From positions 1-40,968 of the forward strand of contig NZ_BANX01000046.1 of NCBI RefSeq assembly GCF_000334455.1: 40,968 nucleotides of DNA, read 5' to 3'. The stretch's first letter is position 1. The number at the start of each line of letters is the position of its first letter. Under the pieces are notes generated by a model. It ran no database searches. It was not told the origin of the DNA and was given only the letters and a program-made list of their open reading frames with translations. The DNA comes from Gordonia soli NBRC 108243 (GTDB lineage: Bacteria > Actinomycetota > Actinomycetes > Mycobacteriales > Mycobacteriaceae). Both the position numbers and the translations under genes were made by a program. Of this stretch, positions 17,525 through 27,603 are shown one piece after another.

Positions 17525-18883
17525 CTAGTCGACCCGTTCAACGGGTTTAGCCGCAGGCAGAGGTGGCACGGGGGCGACGGCGGCATCGGCCCGCGACGCG
17601 GCCAGGAGACGTCCGCAGACCATCGCGCCCACGGCCATCGCACCCCAACCGAGGCCGGTGCCGATCAGACCGTCGCGCGCGAGCATGAGCAGGCCCAGGC
17701 CTCCGATCGTCACCAATACCCATACCCCGGCATCGCGAAGCCGTCCGGCCCGCCGGGCGACGGGCGCGTCCCACAGCGGCAGCAGTCGGTTCTCCGTCGC
17801 ACCCAGCAGTCTGATGGTCGGGATCATCAGCGCGACCAGCAGAATCGTCTCGGTGACGACCACCGACCACCCCAATCCGTCGGTCGGTCCCGTACGCGGC
17901 AGACCCGCCGCCCAGCCGAGCGCGATGACGAGGGCCAGCACCGGCAGGTGCCAGAGGTAGAGGGTCATCGCATTCCGGTTGCCGAGGACCACCCACCACC
18001 AGATCCGCGGGCGGGACACCAATCGCGACAATCGGGCCCACAGCGCGATCGCGAGCATGCAGAGGACGATCGCGTGGCCGGCGAGCAACGCCGTCGGCGG
18101 ACTCATGTTGGACAGCTGCTGCCCGGGAACCGTCACCAGCGACACCTCGTATGGACCGAAGACGACCATCGCGACGTCGACCAGTAACGCGGCGAGCGCG
18201 GTTGCCGCAGCCACCGGCACGCTGACCAGCCGCTTGGCGTACCCGACCCCGAGCGCCGCCGGGATCATCCAGACGGTGACGAAGGTCAGGTCCCCGAGGC
18301 CGTCGAGGCCGGTGGTGAGGCGAAGCGTGTCGACGGCAGCGGTCAGCAACCACGCGCCGCCGACCACCACTCCCACGTCGCGTCCGGTCGAGATGCGCTG
18401 CATCAGCGGCAGGATGGCGAGCACGAGGAGGTAGGCACCGAGGAACCACAACAGCTGCACGCCCAGACGCGCGACGACGTCGGCGAGGGCGGATGCGTGG
18501 AACACGCGGAGAAGTCCGAGCACTCCCAGAACTGCGGCCAGGTACCAGAACACCGGCCGCAGCAGCCGCTGCGCACGGGTGAGCAGCCAGTGGCCGGGGC
18601 TCGGTGGCCGATCCGTGTCCCAGCCGTAGGTGGCGGCGGCCGCGCCGGCGAAGAAGAACAACGGCAGGATCTGCAGCACCCACGTGAGTGCCTGCAGGAT
18701 CCGGGCGTCGGCGAGCAGGCTGCCCAGTTCGATGCCGTCGGAATCGATCTGCACGGTGAGCATCAACGAGTGGCCGGCGATGACGACCACGAGCGAGACG
18801 AGTCGGATGAGGTCGACGACGCGGTCCCGGGAACCGGTCAGTGCATCGAGCTCGCGGGCGGTGGGGATCGTGCGCTGTGACAT
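17525..18883 (-). CDS. Membrane acyltransferase (AT3 family)
   Basis: A 452-residue integral membrane protein with about ten hydrophobic segments starting near residue 24 (IRLVSLVVVIAGHSLMLTV). The histidine in the first membrane segment (AGHS), the PLFFFAGAAAATYGW segment and the later NRNAMTLYLWHLPVLAL segment fit the acyltransferase-3 family, whose members move acyl groups onto sugars, lipids or cell-wall glycans at the membrane. The substrate cannot be told from sequence. The C-terminal tail is proline/alanine-rich and probably cytoplasmic. A terminator-like hairpin separates it from the infC operon, so it likely has its own promoter. The stop lies 80 bases before the pheS start. Confidence 0.75.
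   Translation of the reverse strand: MSQRTIPTARELDALTGSRDRVVDLIRLVSLVVVIAGHSLMLTVQIDSDGIELGSLLADARILQALTWVLQILPLFFFAGAAAATYGWDTDRPPSPGHWLLTRAQRLLRPVFWYLAAVLGVLGLLRVFHASALADVVARLGVQLLWFLGAYLLVLAILPLMQRISTGRDVGVVVGGAWLLTAAVDTLRLTTGLDGLGDLTFVTVWMIPAALGVGYAKRLVSVPVAAATALAALLVDVAMVVFGPYEVSLVTVPGQQLSNMSPPTALLAGHAIVLCMLAIALWARLSRLVSRPRIWWWVVLGNRNAMTLYLWHLPVLALVIALGWAAGLPRTGPTDGLGWSVVVTETILLVALMIPTIRLLGATENRLLPLWDAPVARRAGRLRDAGVWVLVTIGGLGLLMLARDGLIGTGLGWGAMAVGAMVCGRLLAASRADAAVAPVPPLPAAKPVERVD
17532..17546. other. Perfect 15-bp palindrome upstream of pheS
   Basis: ACCCGTTCAACGGGT has 7-bp perfect arms around a single base. It overlaps the last codons of the membrane acyltransferase gene and lies about 90 bases before the pheS start. 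The single-base centre makes a good RNA hairpin unlikely and a protein binding site more plausible. It may also be a chance consequence of the codons there (KPVERVD). Confidence 0.25.
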
Positions 18884-18916
18884 GCGACGAGTCTCGCGAG
18901 ATCGCGCCGCACCGGC

Positions 18917-18934
18917 CTGAGCACAATTACTCAG
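18917..18934. promoter_or_regulatory. Inverted repeat before the acyltransferase gene
   Basis: CTGAG-N8-CTCAG forms an imperfect dyad around an AT-rich centre (CACAATTA), 34-51 bases upstream of the acyltransferase ATG at 18883. AT-rich DNA is rare here, so this is the best candidate for the promoter/operator of that gene. No clear -10/-35 pair can be fixed. Confidence 0.3.
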
Positions 18935-18967
18935 TCGGCGAGCGCAAACTCCCCCGTTCCCGATTTC

Positions 18968-19004
18968 GTAGAGGCTCTTCCCGGTTTCCGGGAGGAAGTT
19001 CTAC
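18968..19004 (-). terminator. Stem-loop terminator of the infC operon
   Basis: On the minus strand a stem-loop begins 13 bases after the methyltransferase stop codon. The inner stem is CCTCCCGG/CCGGGAAG with an AAA loop (8 bp, one G-U pair), and an outer 5-bp stem GTAGA/TCTAC is separated by a 4x4 internal loop. There is no U-tract, as is common for actinobacterial intrinsic terminators. Its position suggests it ends the infC-rpmI-rplT-methyltransferase transcript. Confidence 0.55.
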
Positions 19005-19016
19005 CGAATCGTGGGG

Positions 19017-19817
19017 TTACCGGGCCGTGCGATGGACGCGGGCACTCGCGTAGAGGCAGATCGCGGCCGCGGCAGCGATGTTGAGGCTCTCCGCACGTCC
19101 CGCTATCGGTATGGAGACCCGATGATCGGCCAGTGCGAGGACATCGTCGGACAGGCCATGCGCCTCGTTGCCGAAGAGCCACGCGGTGGGGCCGGCGAGG
19201 ATCGGATCGGCGGCGTCGAGGTCGGTGTCGCCGTCTGCCGCGGTGGCCAGCACAGCGACGCCGGCCGCCCGGATCGCCGACAACCCGTCGGTCACCGACC
19301 GCTCACGGGCCATCGGCAGATGGAAGATGGACCCCGCCGAGGAGCGAATGCTCTTGCCGTTGTGGGGATCCGCCGAATCCCCCAGTAGCACCATGGCGTC
19401 GGCGCCCATCGCGTCGGCACATCGGATCAGCGTCCCGACGTTGCCGGGCTCCCTCGGCTCGACGGCCACGGCCAGGAGTCGAGGGGCAGAGGCCAGCACC
19501 TCGGCCAGCGACCGGTCGAGGAGGGTGCACACCGCGAAGATGCCCGGCGGCGTGGTCGCCTCGGAGAGCTTGCCGACGGCCCGCTCGGTGAGGGTCTCGA
19601 CATCCACACCGGCGGTCTGCGCGGCGCAGATCAGATCGGCGAAGCGACCGTCGTCCCCGTCGCGGACAAGCAGCGTCCGGACGCGACCGGTGTCGAGCGC
19701 TGCACCGACCGCGTTGGGCCCCTCGACGAGGAACCGGTTCTCGCTGCGCCGCACCGACGGGCGGTGGAGTTTGGCATACGACACGACCCGCGACGAACGT
19801 TCGGTGAGAACATCCAT
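19017..19817 (-). CDS. SpoU/TrmH-type RNA 2'-O-methyltransferase (TsnR-like)
   Basis: S-adenosylmethionine-dependent ribose methyltransferase of the SPOUT superfamily, acting on rRNA or tRNA. The 266-residue product has an N-terminal substrate-binding domain (RRSENRFLVEGPNAV) and the three knot motifs. These are EPREPGNVGTLIRCADAMGAD (motif 1), AWLFGNEAHGLS (motif 2) and IPIAGRAESLNIAAAAAICLY (motif 3), where the SLN tripeptide and backbone hold the cofactor. The ATG at 19817 is 33 bases after rplT, the same place occupied by the gene called tsnR in M. tuberculosis. The exact nucleotide target is unknown; the name tsnR does not prove thiostrepton resistance. Confidence 0.9.
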   Translation of the reverse strand: MDVLTERSSRVVSYAKLHRPSVRRSENRFLVEGPNAVGAALDTGRVRTLLVRDGDDGRFADLICAAQTAGVDVETLTERAVGKLSEATTPPGIFAVCTLLDRSLAEVLASAPRLLAVAVEPREPGNVGTLIRCADAMGADAMVLLGDSADPHNGKSIRSSAGSIFHLPMARERSVTDGLSAIRAAGVAVLATAADGDTDLDAADPILAGPTAWLFGNEAHGLSDDVLALADHRVSIPIAGRAESLNIAAAAAICLYASARVHRTAR

Positions 19818-19849
19818 CGCGGGTCGTGAAGTGGTGCTCGGGTCGCCGA

Positions 19850-20230
19850 TCAGGCGGCCGGTGCGTTCACATCGGCGGGCAGCGCGGTGCGCGCGACCTC
19901 GACGAGACCGGTGAAGGCCTCGGGGTCGGTGACGGCGATGTCGGCGAGGACCTTGCGGTCGACCTCGACACCCGCGGCCTTCAGGCCCTGGATGAAACGG
20001 TTGTAGGTGATGTCGTTGGCGCGGGCCGCCGCGTTGATACGCGCGATCCACAGCTTGCGGAACTCACCCTTGCGAGCGCGGCGATCGCGGTACGCGTAGG
20101 TCAGCGAGTGCAGCTGCTGCTCTTTGGCCTTGCGGTACAGACGCGACCGCTGACCCCGGTAGCCCTTGGAGGACTCGAGAACCGTACGACGCTTCTTCTG
20201 GGCGTTGACAGCCCTTTTCACGCGTGCCAT
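19850..20230 (-). CDS. rplT: 50S ribosomal protein L20
   Basis: Ribosomal protein that binds 23S rRNA and is needed early in 50S assembly. The 126-residue sequence begins MARVKRAVNAQKKRRTVLE with a long basic N-terminal extension, followed by the globular domain (RKGEFRKLWIARINAAAR, YNRFIQGLKAAGVEVDRKVLA). All are typical of L20. It is third in the infC-rpmI-rplT operon, 50 bases after rpmI. In other bacteria L20 represses this operon through mRNA structure; here the evidence for that is only the hairpins upstream. Confidence 0.97.
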   Translation of the reverse strand: MARVKRAVNAQKKRRTVLESSKGYRGQRSRLYRKAKEQQLHSLTYAYRDRRARKGEFRKLWIARINAAARANDITYNRFIQGLKAAGVEVDRKVLADIAVTDPEAFTGLVEVARTALPADVNAPAA

Positions 20231-20280
20231 TGGTTGATACCTCTTCGTTCGTCAGATGTCTGGGATGGGCGTGAACCGCG

Positions 20281-20475
20281 TCAGCGGTTCAGCAGTCGCT
20301 TGATGCGCGGTGCGTCGTTCTCGCTCACGACGGCGACGCCGTCGAGGCGGCGGGTCCGTCGCGACGACTTGTGCTCCAGCAGGTGGCGGCGGTTGGCCTT
20401 CTGGCGGAGGATCTTGCCGCTGCCGGACACCTTGAATCGCTTCGCGGTGCCCTTGTGGGTCTTGCTCTTGGGCAT
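20281..20475 (-). CDS. rpmI: 50S ribosomal protein L35
   Basis: A 64-residue, very basic ribosomal protein: MPKSKTHKGTAKRFKVSGSG, then KANRRHLLEHKSSRRTRRL and KRLLNR. These match L35 throughout. The start at ATG 20475 is supported by AAGGAAAG just upstream and by the universal MPKxKTHKGxAKRF start; the frame remains open a little further upstream without meaning. It lies between infC (117-base gap) and rplT. Confidence 0.97.
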   Translation of the reverse strand: MPKSKTHKGTAKRFKVSGSGKILRQKANRRHLLEHKSSRRTRRLDGVAVVSENDAPRIKRLLNR

Positions 20476-20505
20476 GTCTTTCCTTCGTTCAGGCGAACGT
20501 CGCCG

Positions 20506-20576
20506 CCCGTGTGACACGGGTGGCGTCGTCCACGATGGACTGGGGCGCTCGCGGGCGCACCGACCTTCGAGTCGGT
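20506..20576 (-). other. Two stem-loops between infC and rpmI
   Basis: The 117-base spacer between infC and rpmI holds two perfect small hairpins: CCCGTG-TGA-CACGGG (20506-20520 region) and ACCGAC-CTTCGA-GTCGGT (20559-20576). In other bacteria the infC-rpmI-rplT mRNA contains structures that L20 binds to shut off rpmI translation. These hairpins could serve similarly or stabilise processed mRNA ends; which is not decided by sequence. Confidence 0.4.
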
Positions 20577-20592
20577 CACGCCGCGCCGATGG

Positions 20593-21180
<588 letters not shown>

Positions 21181-21252
21181 GGGGCCTCCTTGATCAATGC
21201 TTCTGTGGTGGCCGCCGCGATCATTCGAGGTGCGAGGGGTTCCTCAGCAGAA

Positions 21253-21284
21253 GAGCCCCGGATGACGTGGTCATCGCGGGGCTC
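21253..21284 (-). promoter_or_regulatory. Long stem-loop in infC leader (attenuator candidate)
   Basis: On the minus strand GAGCCCCG-C-GATGAC, a three-base loop and GTCATC-CGGGGCTC form a 14-bp stem with a single bulged base, about 73 bases before the infC start codon. It is followed by TTCTGCT, a poor U-tract. It lies inside the probable 5' leader of infC-rpmI-rplT. Conditional termination is the simplest reading; a protein-binding (IF-3, L20) site is an alternative. Confidence 0.5.
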
Positions 21285-21428
21285 CGATACCGACCGGTTC
21301 GCTGCCGATGGGGCACATCGGTCGACGTCATCGACGCACCGTTGGGTGCGACGACCGTCGGTTGTGAACCGGACCGTGCAACTGCGGGGAACCCGTGTCG
21401 AACGGTGGGAGCGGAACTCCACTTGCGA

Positions 21429-21446
21429 CCCCGGCATGCACCGGGG
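21429..21446. promoter_or_regulatory. CCCCGG-N6-CCGGGG dyad between divergent genes
   Basis: A perfect dyad, 6-bp arms with a CATGCA centre, sits 28 bases before the plus-strand DUF1844 gene and within the upstream region of infC. It could be a shared operator or a second hairpin in the infC leader. A TANNNT element TACTGT (21453-21458) just downstream could serve as -10 for the plus-strand gene at 21474. Confidence 0.3.
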
Positions 21447-21473
21447 CGGTCGTACTGTGGGAGTCTAGCAGCC

Positions 21474-21881
21474 ATGACCGACAACTCCTATTCGCCACCT
21501 GCGCATTCGGCTGGTGGCGGCCGGGATCCCGGTCGGGGGCAGACCGATCTCGATAACGTGCGCGACCTGGGCGATATTCCCGCCATCGAGGTCATCACCC
21601 GCTCGATCGTGATGCTGATGAGCGCCGCAGCCGAGAAACTCGGGCTCGCCGAGGGGGCGTCCGACGAGCACACCGATCTCGCCGAGGCGCGGACGCTGAT
21701 CACCGCGCTGGCCGGGCTGGTCGACGCGTCGAAGGCAGACCTCGGCATCCACGCGGCACCCATTCGCGACGGGCTCAAGAGCCTGCAGCTGGCCTTCCGC
21801 GAGGCCAGTTCACATCCGGATGAGCCCGGCGACGGACCCGGTGAGAAGTACACCGGTCCGGTCCGCGACAGCCGGCGCTGA
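21474..21881 (+). CDS. DUF1844 family protein
   Basis: A 135-residue conserved actinobacterial protein of unknown function. The core (residues about 30-115) reads DIPAIEVITRSIVMLMSAAAEKLGL, then AEARTLITALAGLVDASKADLG and IRDGLKSLQLAFREAS. This mostly helical pattern is found in proteins annotated DUF1844. The N- and C-terminal ends are low complexity and probably disordered. The ATG at 21474 is preceded by a possible -10 (TACTGT) and a very short leader. It is divergent from infC, as in related genomes. No enzymatic motif is visible. Confidence 0.8.
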   Translation: MTDNSYSPPAHSAGGGRDPGRGQTDLDNVRDLGDIPAIEVITRSIVMLMSAAAEKLGLAEGASDEHTDLAEARTLITALAGLVDASKADLGIHAAPIRDGLKSLQLAFREASSHPDEPGDGPGEKYTGPVRDSRR

Positions 21882-21926
21882 GTCAACCGTCCAAATCGAT
21901 CGAAGACCTCGGTCCGGTGACCGCTC

Positions 21927-21938
21927 TACCCTGGAGGG
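21927..21938 (+). promoter_or_regulatory. -10 element for leaderless transcript
   Basis: TACCCT (21927-21932) matches the TANNNT -10 pattern of mycobacterial promoters and ends exactly six bases before the ATG at 21939. Transcription would therefore start at the A of the start codon. GGAGGG between them is too close to act as a normal ribosome binding site. Confidence 0.4.
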
Positions 21939-22325
21939 ATGAGTACACCCGGGTCCTCCTCCCCCGACGCATCGACTCCCGACCAGCCGACCGATACGCC
22001 GACGGGGCAGTCCTCGGATCCATCGGCCGCCGCGACATCCCGCGACGACGAGATCTTCGATGCCGAGATCGTCTCCCCGGGCACACCGATCCCACCGACG
22101 CCCGGCGATCCCCATCTGCCCGGGGCGCAGTACACCGACGCGGGCGTCCCGACCTTCGATTTCGTCCGCGACAAGATCGAGAACCGGATCGCGACCGCGA
22201 TCGGTTCGGAGGAACTCGCCCACGAGTCGGCCGAGGGCCGGCAGGTCGACGAGATGATCCGCAAGCGCGACGAGGCCGCGAAGAAGAAGCTGGACGAGAT
22301 CCGGAAGTCGATGGGCCAGGGGTGA
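21939..22325 (+). CDS. Conserved hypothetical protein, charged C-terminal helix
   Basis: A 128-residue protein. The first ~70 residues are Ser/Pro/Thr/Asp-rich and probably disordered. The C-terminal part (about 75-127) is conserved-looking and helical: FDFVRDKIENRIATAIGSEELAHE, then EMIRKRDEAAKKKLDEIRKSM, with a likely short coiled coil. I do not recognise a functional domain. The position next to uvrA and convergent with it resembles a small conserved mycobacterial gene beside uvrA. It ends 36 bases before a strong stem-loop shared with the uvrA 3' end. Confidence 0.65.
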   Translation: MSTPGSSSPDASTPDQPTDTPTGQSSDPSAAATSRDDEIFDAEIVSPGTPIPPTPGDPHLPGAQYTDAGVPTFDFVRDKIENRIATAIGSEELAHESAEGRQVDEMIRKRDEAAKKKLDEIRKSMGQG

Positions 22326-22360
22326 TCCGAACCGACGCGTAGGGACGCAGACCCGCGAGA

Positions 22361-22389
22361 GGCGCACGATCTGCCAGAGATCGTGCGCC
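22361..22389. terminator. Bidirectional stem-loop between convergent genes
   Basis: GGCGCACGATCT and AGATCGTGCGCC form a perfect 12-bp stem with a GCCAG loop. Flanking ACGCAGA and TCTGCGT can extend it across an internal loop. It lies between the stop codons of the plus-strand hypothetical gene (22325) and uvrA (22424), so it probably ends transcription from both sides. The longest perfect stem seen in the window. Confidence 0.75.
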
Positions 22390-22423
22390 TTCTGCGTCCG
22401 TTGCGTGCGGGCCTGACCTGCCG

Positions 22424-25306
<2,883 letters not shown>

Positions 25307-25332
25307 TTCTGTCCTTTACATGTCTGGCCGCG

Positions 25333-25368
25333 CGAATCCGAGGACGGTCGGCTGGGTCGTCGGATTCG
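25333..25368 (-). promoter_or_regulatory. Hairpin in uvrA upstream region
   Basis: CGAATCCGA (25333-25341) and TCGGATTCG (25360-25368) are perfect 9-bp inverted repeats; GAC/GTC inside adds three pairs after one mismatch. The structure ends 27 bases before the uvrA GTG start. It may be an mRNA leader structure that affects translation, a premature terminator, or a dyad operator. Confidence 0.45.
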
Positions 25369-25636
25369 GGCGGGTCTCCGGGCTGCTCGAGCGCACCCGA
25401 CAACGGGCGCACGTGATGCCGCCGACAACCATAACGATGGCCACCGACAAAAGAGTCCTACCTGCTCGCACGGGGTACAGGCCACGGCAGGCCCGGTCGG
25501 GCCATCGGTGTCGGCGCAGGTCCGCCGGAGTTGTTCCCGAGCGCAACCACGGCCCCACGATACGCCGGTCGGATGGCCGGTGGACTCCGCGTGCGCTCAC
25601 CGCGCGTACCGTCGCCGCGGCGTTAGCCTGTCATCC
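25369..25636. other. Divergent intergenic region uvrA / hydrolase
   Basis: No gene is supported here. It must hold the promoters of uvrA (minus) and of the plus-strand hydrolase. For the hydrolase, TAGCCT (25624-25629) ends seven bases before the ATG at 25637, giving a leaderless mRNA. For uvrA, a TANNNT element on the minus strand (TATGGT, near 25430) is the best -10 candidate, without a clear -35. No SOS box was seen. Confidence 0.4.
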
Positions 25637-26320
25637 ATGAGCCCCAGTGACACCGCGGTCACCGACGAGTACACCGGTGACCTCTCCAACTCCCCCGCAC
25701 CACAACGCCGAACCCTGTCGACGGCCACCATCGTGAAGACCTCGGTGGGCCCGATGGACAACAACGTCTACGTGATCACCAGCCGCGCGACCGGCGATCA
25801 GCTGATCATCGACGCCGCGAACGACGCGGACCGCATCCTCGCCGTCGTCGAGGCACTCCCCGGGACGCCGCGATCGATCTTCACCACCCATCAGCACTTC
25901 GATCACTGGCAGGCGCTGGAGCGGGTCGCCACCGAACTCGGCGTACCGACCGCAACCGGTCGTCTGGACGCCGCCGAACTGCCGGTGGAACCCGATCGAC
26001 TCATCGACGACGGTGACGTCATCGAAATCGGTGACCTCAGATTCGAGGCGATCCATCTGGTCGGTCACACGCCGGGCTCGATCGCGCTCGCCCTGACCGA
26101 CGATGACGTCGTCCATCTGTTCACCGGCGACTCCTTGTTCCCCGGCGGTGTCGGGAAGACATGGCGACCGGAGGATTTCGAGACCCTCTACCGAGACGTC
26201 ACCACCAAACTCTTCGACCGGTTCCCGGACTCCACGGTGGTCTATCCCGGGCACGGCACCGACACCACGCTCGGCACCGAACGTCCCGCTCTCCCGGAGT
26301 GGCGACAACGCGGCTGGTGA
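25637..26320 (+). CDS. Metallo-beta-lactamase-fold hydrolase (glyoxalase II-like)
   Basis: A 227-residue binuclear metal hydrolase. Metal ligands are visible as THQHFDHW (HxHxDH), GHTPGSIAL, the aspartate of FTGDSLFPGG, and the histidine of VYPGHGTDTTLG. This spacing is that of glyoxalase II and related thioester or lactone hydrolases. The protein lacks the C-terminal substrate domain of classic glyoxalase II, so the substrate is open. The ATG at 25637 is chosen because a TANNNT -10 (TAGCCT) lies seven bases upstream and the family fold starts shortly after; an upstream extension is unsupported. It is divergent from uvrA, as is the mycobacterial counterpart Rv1637c. Confidence 0.88.
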   Translation: MSPSDTAVTDEYTGDLSNSPAPQRRTLSTATIVKTSVGPMDNNVYVITSRATGDQLIIDAANDADRILAVVEALPGTPRSIFTTHQHFDHWQALERVATELGVPTATGRLDAAELPVEPDRLIDDGDVIEIGDLRFEAIHLVGHTPGSIALALTDDDVVHLFTGDSLFPGGVGKTWRPEDFETLYRDVTTKLFDRFPDSTVVYPGHGTDTTLGTERPALPEWRQRGW

Positions 26321-26562
26321 GATCCACCGAGGCCGTTTCACGGCGCCGCCTGCGGGTAATCTCGATTGCGCGCCGATCGCCGGGGCGGGTGTTCCGACCC
26401 ATCCGATCGAGCGCACGGGCGCGAACCGTACCCGTGCACGAGCGCGAGCAGCATTACCGAAGCACCAGCGAACCGAACACGAACCAGCGAATCCGCAGCA
26501 CCGAATCACCTGAGCTATCGAACCGAGACAATGTCGCCCCGAAACGAAGGTCGTGAACACCA
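26321..26562. other. Intergenic region with short direct repeats
   Basis: No gene is supported. The right half is less GC-rich and repeats the word CGAA. ACCAGCGAA occurs at 26464-26472 and again at 26483-26491, 19 bases apart, with a partial third copy (ACCGAAT) near 26500. It presumably contains the promoter of the DoxX-like gene, but I cannot fix -10/-35 elements. Confidence 0.3.
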
Positions 26563-27603
26563 ATGATCCTGCGCCGCATCGCCCGTCCGCTCCTCGCCTC
26601 CGCCTTCATCGCATCGGGCGTCGACGCCTTGCGTACGCCCAAGCCGCTCGCCCAGACCGCTGCGCCGGTCGTCGACCGCGGACGTGAGGTGCTGCCGCCG
26701 GACGTCGCCGAGCGGATTCCGTCCGATCCGGAGACGCTGGTCCGCATCAACGCGGCCGCGCAGATCGGTGGCGGTGTGCTGCTGGCCACCGGCAAGCTGC
26801 CCCGAATCGCATCCGTGGTGCTCGCGGGTTCGGTGATCCCGTCGACGGTGTTCGGCGCCGACTTCTGGAACGAGGCCGACCCGGTCCGTAAGGAGCAGCA
26901 GCGCAACGCGTTCATCAAGAACGTCGGGCTGCTCGGGGGCGTGCTGCTGGCCGCCGCCGACACCGAGGGCAAGCCGTCGCTCGCGTGGCGCGGTCGACAG
27001 AAGGCGCAGGTCGTCGCTGCCGCACTGCCGCTGGGTGCGAGCGCGGGCTCGTCGGCGTGGGACTCTCTGCGCGACCGCGCACAGGAGGGCGCCCACGTGA
27101 TCGGCGAGCGTTCCACCGACGCCGCCCACGTCATCGGTGACCGGTCGTCCGAGGTCGCCGACTGGTTGGAGAAGCACGGGCCCGAGTTGGCAGATGCGGC
27201 TCGCGAGCGTTCGGCCGAGGCCGCGGACTGGATCAGCGAGCACGCCCCGACACTCGCCGAAGCTGCCCGTGATCGCTCCGCCGACGCCGCCGCCCGACTG
27301 CGCGACCAGCTCCCCGAATTGGCCGACACCGCACGCGAGCGCTCGGCCGAGGCCGCGGGCAAGGTCCGGGATCGGGCACCCGAATTGGCCGAGGTGGCGC
27401 GCGATCGTTCGGCGGAGGCTGCCGCGCGCCTACGTGATCGGGCACCCGAGTTCGCCGACTCCGCACGGGACTGGGCCGAGACCGCACGCGACAAGGCACA
27501 GGACCAGGCTGATGCCGCGCGCTCCTGGGCCGAGTCGGCTCGCGACAAGGCACAGGATCAGGCGCACGAGGGCCGGCGCCTGTGGCGGAAGGCCCGCTCA
27601 TAG
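26563..27603 (+). CDS. DoxX-like membrane protein with amphipathic repeat tail
   Basis: A 346-residue protein. Residues 1-155 resemble the DoxX family of small membrane proteins: ILRRIARPLLASAFIASGVDAL, then RINAAAQIGGGVLLATGKLPRIASVVLAGSVIPST, and FIKNVGLLGGVLLAAADTEG, with about four hydrophobic segments. Residues about 175-339 are a long charged helix built of 11-residue units that pair into 22-residue units of the type PELAxxARxRSAEAAxxxRDxA. This 11/22 periodicity with proline at unit joints is the pattern of lipid-binding amphipathic helices in apolipoproteins. The hydrophobic faces are mainly Ala/Leu. DoxX proteins are linked to oxidative and thiol stress in mycobacteria; the tail's role is unknown. 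The 3' end overlaps the next gene by 22 bases. Confidence 0.75.
   Translation: MILRRIARPLLASAFIASGVDALRTPKPLAQTAAPVVDRGREVLPPDVAERIPSDPETLVRINAAAQIGGGVLLATGKLPRIASVVLAGSVIPSTVFGADFWNEADPVRKEQQRNAFIKNVGLLGGVLLAAADTEGKPSLAWRGRQKAQVVAAALPLGASAGSSAWDSLRDRAQEGAHVIGERSTDAAHVIGDRSSEVADWLEKHGPELADAARERSAEAADWISEHAPTLAEAARDRSADAAARLRDQLPELADTARERSAEAAGKVRDRAPELAEVARDRSAEAAARLRDRAPEFADSARDWAETARDKAQDQADAARSWAESARDKAQDQAHEGRRLWRKARS
27085..27579 (+). repeat. Coding tandem repeats, 33/66-bp period
   Basis: About fifteen 11-codon units in the 3' half of the DoxX-like gene. Units of the form ELADxARxRSA and EAAxxxRDxAP alternate, giving a 66-bp higher-order repeat four to five times. Nucleotide identity between 66-bp units is high enough to see by eye (gagcgctcggccgaggccgc recurs with few changes), so recent expansion is likely. 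Confidence 0.75.

Noticed and set aside
26454..27548. Long minus-strand open frame (about 364 codons) rich in AASAERSRA repeats
   Set aside because: It is the antisense image of the DoxX-like gene and its 66-bp repeats. The plus-strand frame has membrane segments and family resemblance; the antisense frame has none.
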